From NCBI GenBank assembly GCA_965212135.1, contig OZ243044.1, positions 1,116,001 through 1,180,000 on the forward strand: a DNA stretch of 64,000 nt. The letters run 5' to 3'. Shown piece after piece: positions 52,464 to 60,343 of the stretch. The notes below the pieces were generated by a model that saw only the letters and a program-made list of their open reading frames with translations, made no database searches and was not told the DNA's origin. The stretch's first letter is position 1. The number at the start of each line of letters is the position of its first letter. Source of the DNA: Bin75 sp965212135. Its GTDB lineage: Bacteria > Nitrospirota > Nitrospiria > Nitrospirales > UBA8639. A program made the translations under genes and the position numbers.

Positions 52464-53975
52464 TCAAGGCCCAAGGGGAAGCCGGGACACCTCCGGCAGG
52501 TGCGCTCCCGCCACTTGCTGAATGAGATGCGTGACACTCGCGTCCATCACGGCCAGCCACGGCCCCGGATACACCCCCACCCAGAAGATGAGCACGACCA
52601 ACGGCATGACGGTGGCCATTTCCCGCGGACCCAAATCCCGAAGCCGCGCCGCGGCTGTTGTCTTCGGCAGACCCAGAGCCACGCGCTGCACCATCCAGAG
52701 CATATACACGACGGCCAGGACAATGCCGACCATGGCCAAGATGACCTGGATAAAACTTTCGTGCGACACGCCCACGAGAACCAGGAATTCACCGATAAAA
52801 TTACACGTGCCCGGCAGCCCGAATGACGCGACGGCAAAGAGACACAACAGCGCGGCAAAGCGGGGCATGGTGTTGTGAAGGCCGCCATAGTCGCCGATGG
52901 CGCGACTGTGGGTGCGGTCATAGAGCTGCCCGGCCGCCAGAAACAAGGCTCCCGTGGTCACGCCATGATTAAACATCTGGAGAATCGCGCCTTGAATGCC
53001 CTGGCTGTTGAAGACAAAAATTCCCAGGGTCACAAATCCCATATGGGAAATTGACGAATAGGCCACGAGCTTTTTGAGGTCGGACTGCGCCAGCGCCATA
53101 TAGCCTCCATACACGATGGCGGCCACGGACCACCAGAGAATGAAGGGGGCAAACGTGACGGAGGCCTCGGGGAATATCGGAAGGCAAAAACGCAACAATC
53201 CGTAGCCCCCCATTTTCAACAGGATTCCGGCTAACAGCACGCTACCGGCGGTCGGCGCTTCGGAATGAGCGTCGGGGAGCCAGGTGTGAAAGGGCAGCAT
53301 CGGCAATTTAATGGCAAACGACAGAAAGAAGGCCAGGAAAAGCCAAAACTGCGCGTCCGATGAATACGTCTGACCGATGAGCGCGAGAATATCGAACGTG
53401 CGCCCGCCCTCCAGATACAACCCCAAAATCGCGATCAGGAGCAACAGGCTGCCGGCCAGGCTGTACAAGAGAAATTTCATGCCGGCGGCGAGGCGCTGCG
53501 GGCCTCCCCACAGCACGATCATGAAATACATGGGAATCATGGTCACTTCCCACAACATGAAAAAGAGAAAGAGGTCCAGCGCGCTGAAGACCACCAGCAT
53601 GGCCCCTTCCACGAACAGGATCAGCATCATGAACGCTCGGACTCCGGTGGTGACGGATTGCCAGGAGCAGAGGACGCACAGGGGACACAGCAACGTCGTC
53701 AGCAGCACCAGAAGCATACTGATTCCATCCACGCCGACGGCATATTCAATATTGAAGGCGGGCATCCATGGCACACGCTCCACGAACTGCATGCCCTGGT
53801 TGTGGAAATCAAAACCGGACCAGAGCGCGAGTGCGAGCCCGACATTCACGAGCGTCGCCGCGAAGGCCGTTCGACGCATCCACTCCCGGTCACGAACGAA
53901 TGCCAGGGCCGCAATCCCAAGAAACGGAACGGCGATCATCCAACTCAAGAGATGGTCCGTAAAGAGGGCATTCAT
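52464..53975 (-). CDS. NuoM-like antiporter subunit of the Mrp-type complex
   Basis: The 503-residue 14-helix protein is a standard NuoM homologue: FFMLWEVTMIPMYFMIVLWG (TM5 glutamate), PMLPFHTWLPDAHSEAPTAGSVLLAGILLKMGGYG (lysine of TM8, quoted in parts: AHSEAPTAG and GILLKMG) and LVAYSSISHMGFVTLG. It is distinct from both complex I NuoM copies. As last gene of the mrp operon it adds a third ion-transport module. No redox subunit accompanies it. Confidence 0.85.
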   Translation of the reverse strand: MNALFTDHLLSWMIAVPFLGIAALAFVRDREWMRRTAFAATLVNVGLALALWSGFDFHNQGMQFVERVPWMPAFNIEYAVGVDGISMLLVLLTTLLCPLCVLCSWQSVTTGVRAFMMLILFVEGAMLVVFSALDLFLFFMLWEVTMIPMYFMIVLWGGPQRLAAGMKFLLYSLAGSLLLLIAILGLYLEGGRTFDILALIGQTYSSDAQFWLFLAFFLSFAIKLPMLPFHTWLPDAHSEAPTAGSVLLAGILLKMGGYGLLRFCLPIFPEASVTFAPFILWWSVAAIVYGGYMALAQSDLKKLVAYSSISHMGFVTLGIFVFNSQGIQGAILQMFNHGVTTGALFLAAGQLYDRTHSRAIGDYGGLHNTMPRFAALLCLFAVASFGLPGTCNFIGEFLVLVGVSHESFIQVILAMVGIVLAVVYMLWMVQRVALGLPKTTAAARLRDLGPREMATVMPLVVLIFWVGVYPGPWLAVMDASVTHLIQQVAGAHLPEVSRLPLGP

Positions 53976-54026
53976 AACGCGCTATGCGGGAAAGGCCGTT
54001 GACATCGCATGAGGATCATGTGACCG

Positions 54027-56111
54027 TCAGATCACAAGCCAATAGAACAGTCCTATCGCCACAATCAACCAGAAGACCATCATCAACAGGTGATGCTGAA
54101 GCGTCCGCGGTTCGACGTCCCGCATTATCTGATCCGTGGCGTCGGCCCCGTGCGGGAATTGTTCGACAGGCTCTTCTGGCCCGCGCACAGGAAGACGCTG
54201 CCAAAGCCGTCGGGGCACACTCATCATGTGTGCTCCCGTTCCGCCCGCCACGCGATCAAGGCCTTTGACGTCCACGGATTGCCACAGCCATCTTCCCAGA
54301 ACGACGACGACCCCGGCCATACCCGTGACCACGCGGTCAACGCATCCAAGATCAATCGCCTTCCATAACCAGTTGGCCAGGCGCAGCGTGGGCCGCACCA
54401 CGTACACCTCGTAGAGTTCGTCAACGTACCACTTGTTCAGAAACAGTACGTACAACGCCTTGCCCCACTCCGACTGTCCGGGCGCGAACCGTCCGGGGCG
54501 AACGTGCAGGACGTACGCCACGCCCCAGCCGCACAAGGCCACCCCCAGCGGGACCATGATCCCCCACGAAGGCCAATCGGGTGCGGCGGAGGCCGTGAGC
54601 CCCCGGCCGGATTGCCCAAGAGCCGGCGCTAAAAATTGAGCAAACCACGTCCAGAGCGACGCCAACACGCCGCTCGCAACCGCGGCGCCGACCAGAACGC
54701 CCAGAAGATGGGACGGTGAAAACATGTGCGGCCGCAGGCGAACGGCGTCGGTGCGTCCGGGGTTTTCCGCGGCGAGGCGTTGTTGAAAGAACGCGAGTAC
54801 GCCCCGAAAAATATACAGGGCCGTCACAAAGACCGTGATGAAGCCTACGACCCGGAAGACGATTCCTGCCGCGGCAAAATTCTGTACGGTCCACAACTGT
54901 TCATAGGGGCCTGAAAAAATCACAAAAGGCGGAATGCAGGCTAACAGCAAGGCTCCGAGGAACAAGCCCCCCCGTGCTGATGATCCGTGGCCGGCCGCGG
55001 CGGCGGCAGGCCTGTGCGCCTGGACGGCGTGCAGGGCATTCCCCGTTGACAGGAATAAAAACCCTTTCAAAAATCCATGGGCCAACAAATGGAACGTCGC
55101 CGCAACGAACGCCCCCACGCCGCAGGCCATGATGATGAATCCAATCTGGCTGATGGTGGCATAGGCCAGAATTTTCTTAATGTCGGTCTGCGTGAGGGAC
55201 ACCACGGCGGCGCACAACGCGGTCACGGCGCCAAGGATCGCGATCACCGTCATCGCCGCGGGGGAGAGCGCCACCAGTGGACTCAAGCGAATCAGGAGGA
55301 AGGGACCGGCATTCATCATGGTCGCGGTCATGGCGGACACCGGGGTCGGGGCTTCCATCGCAAACGGCAGCCACACGTGGAAGGGGAATTGCGCCGACTT
55401 TCCCAGCGCCCCCGTCAACAGAAAAAGCGTAATCAGGGTGACGGTCTGCACGGGCCAATTGATGCCCGCCCAACCCAGAAGATTGACGGTCTGCCCGCTT
55501 AGCTCTCCGGCCCGAGCCAGAATCTCCTGGATATCAAGCGTCCCAAAGGTGGCGAACGTCAGAATCACTCCGAACCCCAGGCCCACGTCCGCCACGGCAT
55601 TCACCACGAAGGCTTGCGTCGCCGCCCGACACGCGGAGGGCCGCTCCGCCCAGTGCGCGATCAAGAGATACGAGCAGAGACCCATGACTTCCCAGACGAT
55701 GTACAGCAACAGCAGATTGTCGCCCATCACCAACATGATCATCGCAAACGTAAACAACGCGCTGACGGCAAAGAAGCGGCTGTGCCGCGGATCCCCGATC
55801 ATGTAACGGGCGGAATAGATGCACACCACGCCGCTCACCCCCGTGATCAGCGGCAGGACCAGCACGGTGAGTTGATCAAGATACAAGCCGAGATCAACAA
55901 CCAGGCTGCCGGATTGCATGAACCGGTAGAGCGGCACGGAGACAGGCCCGTTGTTGACCACGTCGAACACGGCGCCCAGTGATAACCCAAAGGACAGCCC
56001 GATGGCGGGAATCGCGATTCTGTGGCTGGCGTCCCCAAACCGTCTTCCGCCCAACGCAAGGATGAGGAAGGTTGCCAGGGGGAGCAGTGGGATCAGGACG
56101 TAAACAGACAT
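54027..56111 (-). CDS. NuoL-like antiporter subunit of the Mrp-type complex
   Basis: The 694-residue protein resembles NuoL rather than MrpA: YIVWEVMGLCSYLLIAHWAE (TM5 glutamate), KSAQFPFHVWLPFAMEAPTP, DIKKILAYATISQIGFIIMA and HGFLKGFLFLSTG. It has the NuoL-type C-terminal part with FLNKWYVDELYEVYVVRP and a further membrane end (WLIVAIGLFYWLVI). It lacks the DUF4040 region that MrpA would carry; that region is a separate gene upstream. It could also be the partner (DabB role) of the DabA encoded 6 kb upstream. Confidence 0.82.
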   Translation of the reverse strand: MSVYVLIPLLPLATFLILALGGRRFGDASHRIAIPAIGLSFGLSLGAVFDVVNNGPVSVPLYRFMQSGSLVVDLGLYLDQLTVLVLPLITGVSGVVCIYSARYMIGDPRHSRFFAVSALFTFAMIMLVMGDNLLLLYIVWEVMGLCSYLLIAHWAERPSACRAATQAFVVNAVADVGLGFGVILTFATFGTLDIQEILARAGELSGQTVNLLGWAGINWPVQTVTLITLFLLTGALGKSAQFPFHVWLPFAMEAPTPVSAMTATMMNAGPFLLIRLSPLVALSPAAMTVIAILGAVTALCAAVVSLTQTDIKKILAYATISQIGFIIMACGVGAFVAATFHLLAHGFLKGFLFLSTGNALHAVQAHRPAAAAAGHGSSARGGLFLGALLLACIPPFVIFSGPYEQLWTVQNFAAAGIVFRVVGFITVFVTALYIFRGVLAFFQQRLAAENPGRTDAVRLRPHMFSPSHLLGVLVGAAVASGVLASLWTWFAQFLAPALGQSGRGLTASAAPDWPSWGIMVPLGVALCGWGVAYVLHVRPGRFAPGQSEWGKALYVLFLNKWYVDELYEVYVVRPTLRLANWLWKAIDLGCVDRVVTGMAGVVVVLGRWLWQSVDVKGLDRVAGGTGAHMMSVPRRLWQRLPVRGPEEPVEQFPHGADATDQIMRDVEPRTLQHHLLMMVFWLIVAIGLFYWLVI

Positions 56112-56139
56112 TGGTTAGACACGAAGGACGGGGTTCACC

Positions 56140-57609
56140 TTACAACCCGGTCGGCACGGCGGCGTGAAGCAAAAATCCGATAATGCGGTCGCTCCCCAAC
56201 CCCAAGAGGATGATGGCTGCGGACGCGGCCCCCACGCTGACTTGCAACGAGAACGGCGCGACGCGCGGAGGCATGACCGGCGACGAACGTCCGTCGCGAA
56301 AGAGACGGTCAAAGAGCTTGAGAAAATAGGCCAACGTCAACATCGTGGCGACAATCACGGCGCCGACCGCGACGTAATTCCGGGCCTCCAGCGCGCCGAG
56401 CATGATATACCATTTGCCAAAAAATCCGCCGGTTGGAGGCAAGCCGACCATGGCCATGGCCATAATAACGAGGGCGCCTGTCATCCAGGGCGCCTGTCCG
56501 CGCAACCGGCCCAAATCCTCAACCGTGCGCACGCCATAATGATGGGCCGCCGTGCCGGCCAGGAAAAAAAGCGCGGCCTGCATGACCATATCATTGATCA
56601 GATAAAACACGCCTCCGGCAAAACTCGTCGGATTGCCCACGCTGACTCCGATGAGGATGATGCCAATATGAGAAATGCCCCCATAGGCGAACATGCGCTT
56701 GATTTCAGATTGTGTCAGCGCAAACACCGCCCCGACAATCGCGGCGATGGCGCCCAACTCTTCAAGAAGAATGAGAACCGGAACGTGTTCAATTTCCGCG
56801 TCCGGTCCCACCACCCCAAACACAATGCGGACCCAGACGAGTAAGGCCACTTTGGTGACCGAAGCGGCCAGGAAGGGCGAAATGGCATCCGGCGCATGCG
56901 TATAGGCATCGGGCAACCATCCATGAAACGGCATGAGGGCCATTTTAATGCCGAGGCCGAAGAAGATAAAAATCAATCCGCCGACGATGGCTTTGGACAG
57001 AATTAACGCGGGTACGCGTTCCGCCAAATCCATCATGTTCAGCGTGCCCGTCGCCGCATAAAAGTACGCCACGCCCAATAAATACAAGGATGACCCGAGC
57101 GTGCCAAATATGAGATACCGAAAGGCGGAGACGAGCGCTTTGCCGCCGGCAACTCCCACCAGGGCATACCCGGATAACGCGGCGACTTCCAGAAACACGA
57201 ACACGTTAAACAAATCCCCGGCAAAGACAATGCCCGTGAGGGCGGCAATCAGCAACAGGATCAACGTGTAGTACGGCACAACCCGTCCGCCGAGCGAGGC
57301 GGGCGAGGTTGGGCCTGCCTGGATCAGGGCAAGCAGCATCAGAAAGCTGAGGGTGACCATGACGAGACTCGCCAGTCCATCAGCGACCCATTCAATGCCG
57401 AACGGGGCCGCCCAGCCGGCAAAGGTATAACGAGTCGCTCCATGATTGATGACCACCACAAGATTGACCAGGGCAAGCCCGTTCATGCCGGTGACGGCCG
57501 CCAGCGCCATGGGGCGGCACCACGCACGACGTTTCAGCCCGATCATGGGCAACGAGAGGGCCGTCAGGAAGGGCAACAGAAACAACATCGCCGGAAGGTG
57601 ATGACTCAT
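56140..57609 (-). CDS. mrpD: MrpD/NuoN-like antiporter subunit
   Basis: The 489-residue protein has the MrpD pattern: FVFLEVAALSGYALVGVAGG (TM5 glutamate), GIKMALMPFHGWLPDAYTHAPDAISPFLAASVTKVAL (the K in VTKVA) and MFAYGGISHIGIILIG, cited in part. Mrp antiporters exchange Na+ for H+ across the inner membrane. The start overlaps the mrpC stop by ATGA. Confidence 0.87.
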   Translation of the reverse strand: MSHHLPAMLFLLPFLTALSLPMIGLKRRAWCRPMALAAVTGMNGLALVNLVVVINHGATRYTFAGWAAPFGIEWVADGLASLVMVTLSFLMLLALIQAGPTSPASLGGRVVPYYTLILLLIAALTGIVFAGDLFNVFVFLEVAALSGYALVGVAGGKALVSAFRYLIFGTLGSSLYLLGVAYFYAATGTLNMMDLAERVPALILSKAIVGGLIFIFFGLGIKMALMPFHGWLPDAYTHAPDAISPFLAASVTKVALLVWVRIVFGVVGPDAEIEHVPVLILLEELGAIAAIVGAVFALTQSEIKRMFAYGGISHIGIILIGVSVGNPTSFAGGVFYLINDMVMQAALFFLAGTAAHHYGVRTVEDLGRLRGQAPWMTGALVIMAMAMVGLPPTGGFFGKWYIMLGALEARNYVAVGAVIVATMLTLAYFLKLFDRLFRDGRSSPVMPPRVAPFSLQVSVGAASAAIILLGLGSDRIIGFLLHAAVPTGL

Positions 57610-57983
57610 TCCAACCTCTTCAAAATTTCCTCTTCGTCCAGGCTGCCATAGGCCCGATAAATCGCCGTGACCAGGGCCAGCGAGACGCCCAGGGTCGCCA
57701 TTTGGACTACGATCGCCGTTAACGCCAGCACGTGCGGCAAGGGATTGGCATAGGCGGCAGCCCGAACGGCGCCGGCGTCCGGCAAGAGCACAGGAACCGT
57801 GGCTCCCGTTTTCGCGCTGACCGCAATGAGGAAGAACAGCACGCTGGTTTGCAGGATGTACAGGCCGATGAGCTTTTTGACGAGATTATGGCTCGTCACC
57901 ATGATGTAGAAACTCCAAAGAAACAGAATGACGAACGCGAGAAAATTCGGCCGGAGCAGCCATGCTTCCATGAGTTCAAGCAT
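57606..57983 (-). CDS. mrpC: MrpC/MnhC (NuoK-like) subunit
   Basis: A 125-residue three-helix protein with the MrpC marks: KKLIGLYILQTSVLFFLI, DPLPHVLALT-like NPLPHVLALTAIVVQMATLGVSLAL and a short tail ending EEILKRLE. The middle loop contains an added Ala/Thr-rich stretch (GATVPVLLPDAGAVRAAAY). MrpC is the counterpart of NuoK. It overlaps both neighbours by a few bases. Confidence 0.88.
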   Translation of the reverse strand: MLELMEAWLLRPNFLAFVILFLWSFYIMVTSHNLVKKLIGLYILQTSVLFFLIAVSAKTGATVPVLLPDAGAVRAAAYANPLPHVLALTAIVVQMATLGVSLALVTAIYRAYGSLDEEEILKRLE

Positions 57984-58431
57984 GCTCGTCCTCGTCCTCG
58001 TCTTCGTTCGTGACCGACAAGCTCAACACAATGGAGACGGCCGTGACGGCGACGTCCACCGCCACCCCGATTTGCGTGAAGAGAATACCCAGGTACCGGC
58101 GCGAAGCCACCTCAAGCCCGGGGATCTCAAGGTCGGCATAATTCAGAAATTCCCCTCCCCCAATCAGACACAGTCCGCCGACGCCCGCGAAAATCAACAA
58201 ACCCAGTCCGTCACCGTGCAACACGGCCCTCGCCAGGTTGCTGGAATCGGCGCCGAGACCAAAAATGAGAATGGACACAATCATACTCGCGCCAAAAATC
58301 ACCCCGCCGACAAACCCCCCGCCGGGGCCGTACTGGCCAAAGAACAACACGTACAATCCGAACAGTTGCGTCAGGGGAATCAGGATTCGTCCCAACGTGA
58401 GAACCAGGACGCTGTCGTGTGCCTGGATCAT
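57976..58431 (-). CDS. mrpB: MrpB/MnhB subunit
   Basis: The 151-residue protein fits MnhB: LFGLYVLFFGQYGPGGGFVGG is the diagnostic glycine-rich region, then IFGASMIVSILIFG and GILFTQIGVAVDVAVTAVSIV. Its C-terminus is a run of Asp/Glu (NEDEDEDEHA). Typical MnhB is about 140 residues. It overlaps the upstream MbhD/E gene and the downstream mrpC gene, so these subunits are made together. Confidence 0.9.
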   Translation of the reverse strand: MIQAHDSVLVLTLGRILIPLTQLFGLYVLFFGQYGPGGGFVGGVIFGASMIVSILIFGLGADSSNLARAVLHGDGLGLLIFAGVGGLCLIGGGEFLNYADLEIPGLEVASRRYLGILFTQIGVAVDVAVTAVSIVLSLSVTNEDEDEDEHA

Positions 58432-58958
58432 GCCCGGTTCCTCCGGAGCAACAAGGCGCAGGCAAGCCCGGCGGTAAAGATCACGACCGTTTCTATCATG
58501 GTGTCGAACGAACGGTAATCCATGAGGACCGACGTCACGACGTTGGGCGTCAGGGTGTCCCGCACACTGTTTTCCAGATACATGGGAGAAACATGACGGC
58601 TCGCCGGAGAAGCCGGATCCCCAAATTCGGGAAGATCGGTGGCCGCATACAACAGGAGAAGGCCCAGCATGGGCAATCCAATCAGCGCCGGCCAGGGAGG
58701 GGACGGATGATGAATGCGCGTATCCCTGGGAGCCGTGCCAAACAGCGTCAACAAGAACAACACCGTCGCCAACCCGGCGCCGACGACCGCTTCAACAAAG
58801 GCCACGTCCACGGCGCCCAGCCACGCCCACACCAACGCCAAAACGAAACTGTAGGATCCCAAAATAAACACCGCCGACACCAGGTCCCTGGCCAGCGTGG
58901 CGCTCGCCGCCGTCATGATCAGCAGAATCAGCAACGGGATTTCAAATGAAAACGTCAT
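58428..58958 (-). CDS. MbhD/MbhE-like (DUF4040, MrpA C-terminal type) subunit
   Basis: From MTFSFEIPLLI, the start that overlaps the mrpG stop in an ATGA, the protein has 176 residues. The first half is DUF4040-like (LARDLVSAVFILGSYSF and VDVAFVEAVVGAGLATVLF), the second half ends NVVTSVLMDYRSFDTMIETVV as in MbhE/MrpB N-terminal regions. In classical Mrp these parts are the C-terminus of MrpA. Here they are a separate gene, as in Mbh-type complexes of archaea. Confidence 0.85.
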   Translation of the reverse strand: MTFSFEIPLLILLIMTAASATLARDLVSAVFILGSYSFVLALVWAWLGAVDVAFVEAVVGAGLATVLFLLTLFGTAPRDTRIHHPSPPWPALIGLPMLGLLLLYAATDLPEFGDPASPASRHVSPMYLENSVRDTLTPNVVTSVLMDYRSFDTMIETVVIFTAGLACALLLRRNRA

Positions 58959-59254
58959 GGGCGATTGTTCACCCACGGTTTGAGTCCCGAGCGAAGAGCC
59001 GCTCGAATGGTGGCATGCGCAATGATGGGATTGAGCAGATAAATCAGCGCGAGGACCGCCAGAATTTTGAGCAGGTTCATGCTGAATCCCTGGTACAGCG
59101 CCAATCCCGACAACACCAGAAACGCGCCCAACGAATCCGTCAGCGAGAGGGCATGGGAACGGGTAAACACATCGGGCAAACGCAACATGCCCAGCGCCGC
59201 GACGACCAGAAAAAACAAGCCTGCCAGAATGAGCGCGATCGCAAGCCAGGACAT
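58955..59254 (-). CDS. mrpG: MrpG/MnhG subunit
   Basis: This 99-residue protein has the MnhG layout: three helices with GLFFLVVAALGMLRLPDVFTRSHALSLTDSLGAFLV at its centre, cited for the LRLPDVFTRSHA motif that defines the family. It starts directly after the mrpF stop and its own stop overlaps the MbhD/E start. Confidence 0.9.
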   Translation of the reverse strand: MSWLAIALILAGLFFLVVAALGMLRLPDVFTRSHALSLTDSLGAFLVLSGLALYQGFSMNLLKILAVLALIYLLNPIIAHATIRAALRSGLKPWVNNRP

Positions 59255-59521
59255 TTACGCGCGGCCCCGCTGTTCCAGAAATTTCGCAATGGCCAAGGCC
59301 CCCACCACGTTCAACAGGGCATACCCCGTGGAAATATCCACGAACATGTCAACGCGGTCGTACACGGTCCCGATCACCACCAGCAGGATAATGGCTTTCG
59401 TCGAAATCCCATTGAGACCCAGGACGCGGTCAAAGAGCGTCGGCCCGCGGACCACGCGATACAAATACACCAGAATCAGAATGACGAGCGCGAGCAACAC
59501 GAAGAGAAAAAACGCTTTCAT
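59255..59521 (-). CDS. mrpF: MrpF/MnhF subunit
   Basis: An 88-residue protein with three helices and the MnhF motif VVRGPTLFDRVLGLNGIST, followed by VVIGTVYDRVDMFVDISTGYALL. Length and order match the family. The start overlaps the mrpE stop by ATGA. Confidence 0.9.
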   Translation of the reverse strand: MKAFFLFVLLALVILILVYLYRVVRGPTLFDRVLGLNGISTKAIILLVVIGTVYDRVDMFVDISTGYALLNVVGALAIAKFLEQRGRA

Positions 59522-60024
59522 GCCACGCCTTTGTTCGCCGGGAAGAGTCGGTCAATCCTGCGTTCAAAGCGTTGGGTCGTCAGATCATGGCCGGCCTCAT
59601 CGTCAATGGTATGGACGACGAGTTCATCGGCGTTCACTTCGGCGGTGATCGTCCCGGGGGTCAGGGTAATGGAATTGCCCAGCAACACAACGGCCGTCTG
59701 GTTCTGCAAGCCGGTTCGATAGCGAATGAGCCGAGGCGCAATCGGAAGAGAAGGACGAAGAATGATCGCGGTCATGTGAAGCCCGCTCTGCACAATCCGA
59801 CCAAACAGCCAGGGGAGATACCACAGCATTCTCAAGAGGAAGACGGCGTGGAAACGAGCATCCGCACGGCCGGCATTCAGCCATGCCACGCCGAACGACA
59901 CCACAAGCCCGAGACCCACGTGGAAGGGGTGACCCGGTCCGGACAAAATAAGCCAAATGACGAACAACACGACGGTTTTGAAGAAGACTGCTTGACGGGA
60001 TCGCAACAACATGCTGGTTTTCAT
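59518..60024 (-). CDS. mrpE: MrpE/MnhE subunit
   Basis: The 168-residue first gene of the operon carries two N-terminal helices (VLFVIWLILSGPG, HVGLGLVVSFGVAWLN), a third helix WYLPWLFGRIVQSGLHMTAII and a soluble C-terminal part with NSITLTPGTITAEVNADELVVHTID, the MnhE signature (NSITLTPGT). No Shine-Dalgarno precedes ATG 60024; a T-rich stretch and a hairpin lie there instead, so initiation may depend on the leader. Confidence 0.88.
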   Translation of the reverse strand: MKTSMLLRSRQAVFFKTVVLFVIWLILSGPGHPFHVGLGLVVSFGVAWLNAGRADARFHAVFLLRMLWYLPWLFGRIVQSGLHMTAIILRPSLPIAPRLIRYRTGLQNQTAVVLLGNSITLTPGTITAEVNADELVVHTIDDEAGHDLTTQRFERRIDRLFPANKGVA

Positions 60025-60218
60025 TCATAAAAAAACCAACAGGCTGCCTCGAATCACTCATTCGAAAAGCGTCCGGTTGGCTTGTACTGTCGCCGGCCCT
60101 TTCAGGCAAGAGCCGGGCACCCTACCGCCCTGTCACCTTTTCCACCCCAAGCCGTGACGGCTGCCGGTGCCATGCCAGCCGAAAAAGCGGCTCCCTCAAC
60201 GGCTTGAGTGTTTGGCGT
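60025..60218 (-). promoter_or_regulatory. Long structured 5' leader of the mrp operon
   Basis: About 190 bases lie between the predicted transcription start and mrpE. On the minus strand they contain several simple hairpins: CTCAA-GCCG-TTGAG, AGCCG-CTTTTT-CGGCT, AGCCG-TCA-CGGCT and TCGAAT-GAGTG-ATTCGA, plus a longer-range GGCACC/GGTGCC pairing and CCAAC/GTTGG near the start codon. I could not match it to a known riboswitch class. It may be a cis-regulatory RNA that controls antiporter expression. Confidence 0.45.
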
Positions 60219-60247
60219 GTTATAGCAGGTCTTCCACGATTCCTCAA
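60219..60247 (-). promoter_or_regulatory. Sigma70-type promoter of the mrp operon
   Basis: On the minus strand TTGAGG (60247-60242) and TATAAC (60224-60219) have a 17-bp spacer. It is the strongest promoter match of the window apart from toxin and surface genes and lies 195 bp upstream of mrpE. Confidence 0.5.
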
Positions 60248-60343
60248 CAGGCCGGACCTGCCGGGAGAGCACTTGACAAGAAAAACGAGGGTACGGGAAT
60301 GCCCCTGTTCCTCGACAATCGCTGCGTCTGGAACCGTTCGCGT

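Noticed and set aside
60025..60218. Assignment of the mrp leader to a known riboswitch class (c-di-GMP, c-di-AMP, cobalamin, TPP, fluoride, lysine)
   Set aside because: None of the conserved core sequences of these classes, as far as I recall them, is present on either strand. It is reported only as an unclassified structured leader.
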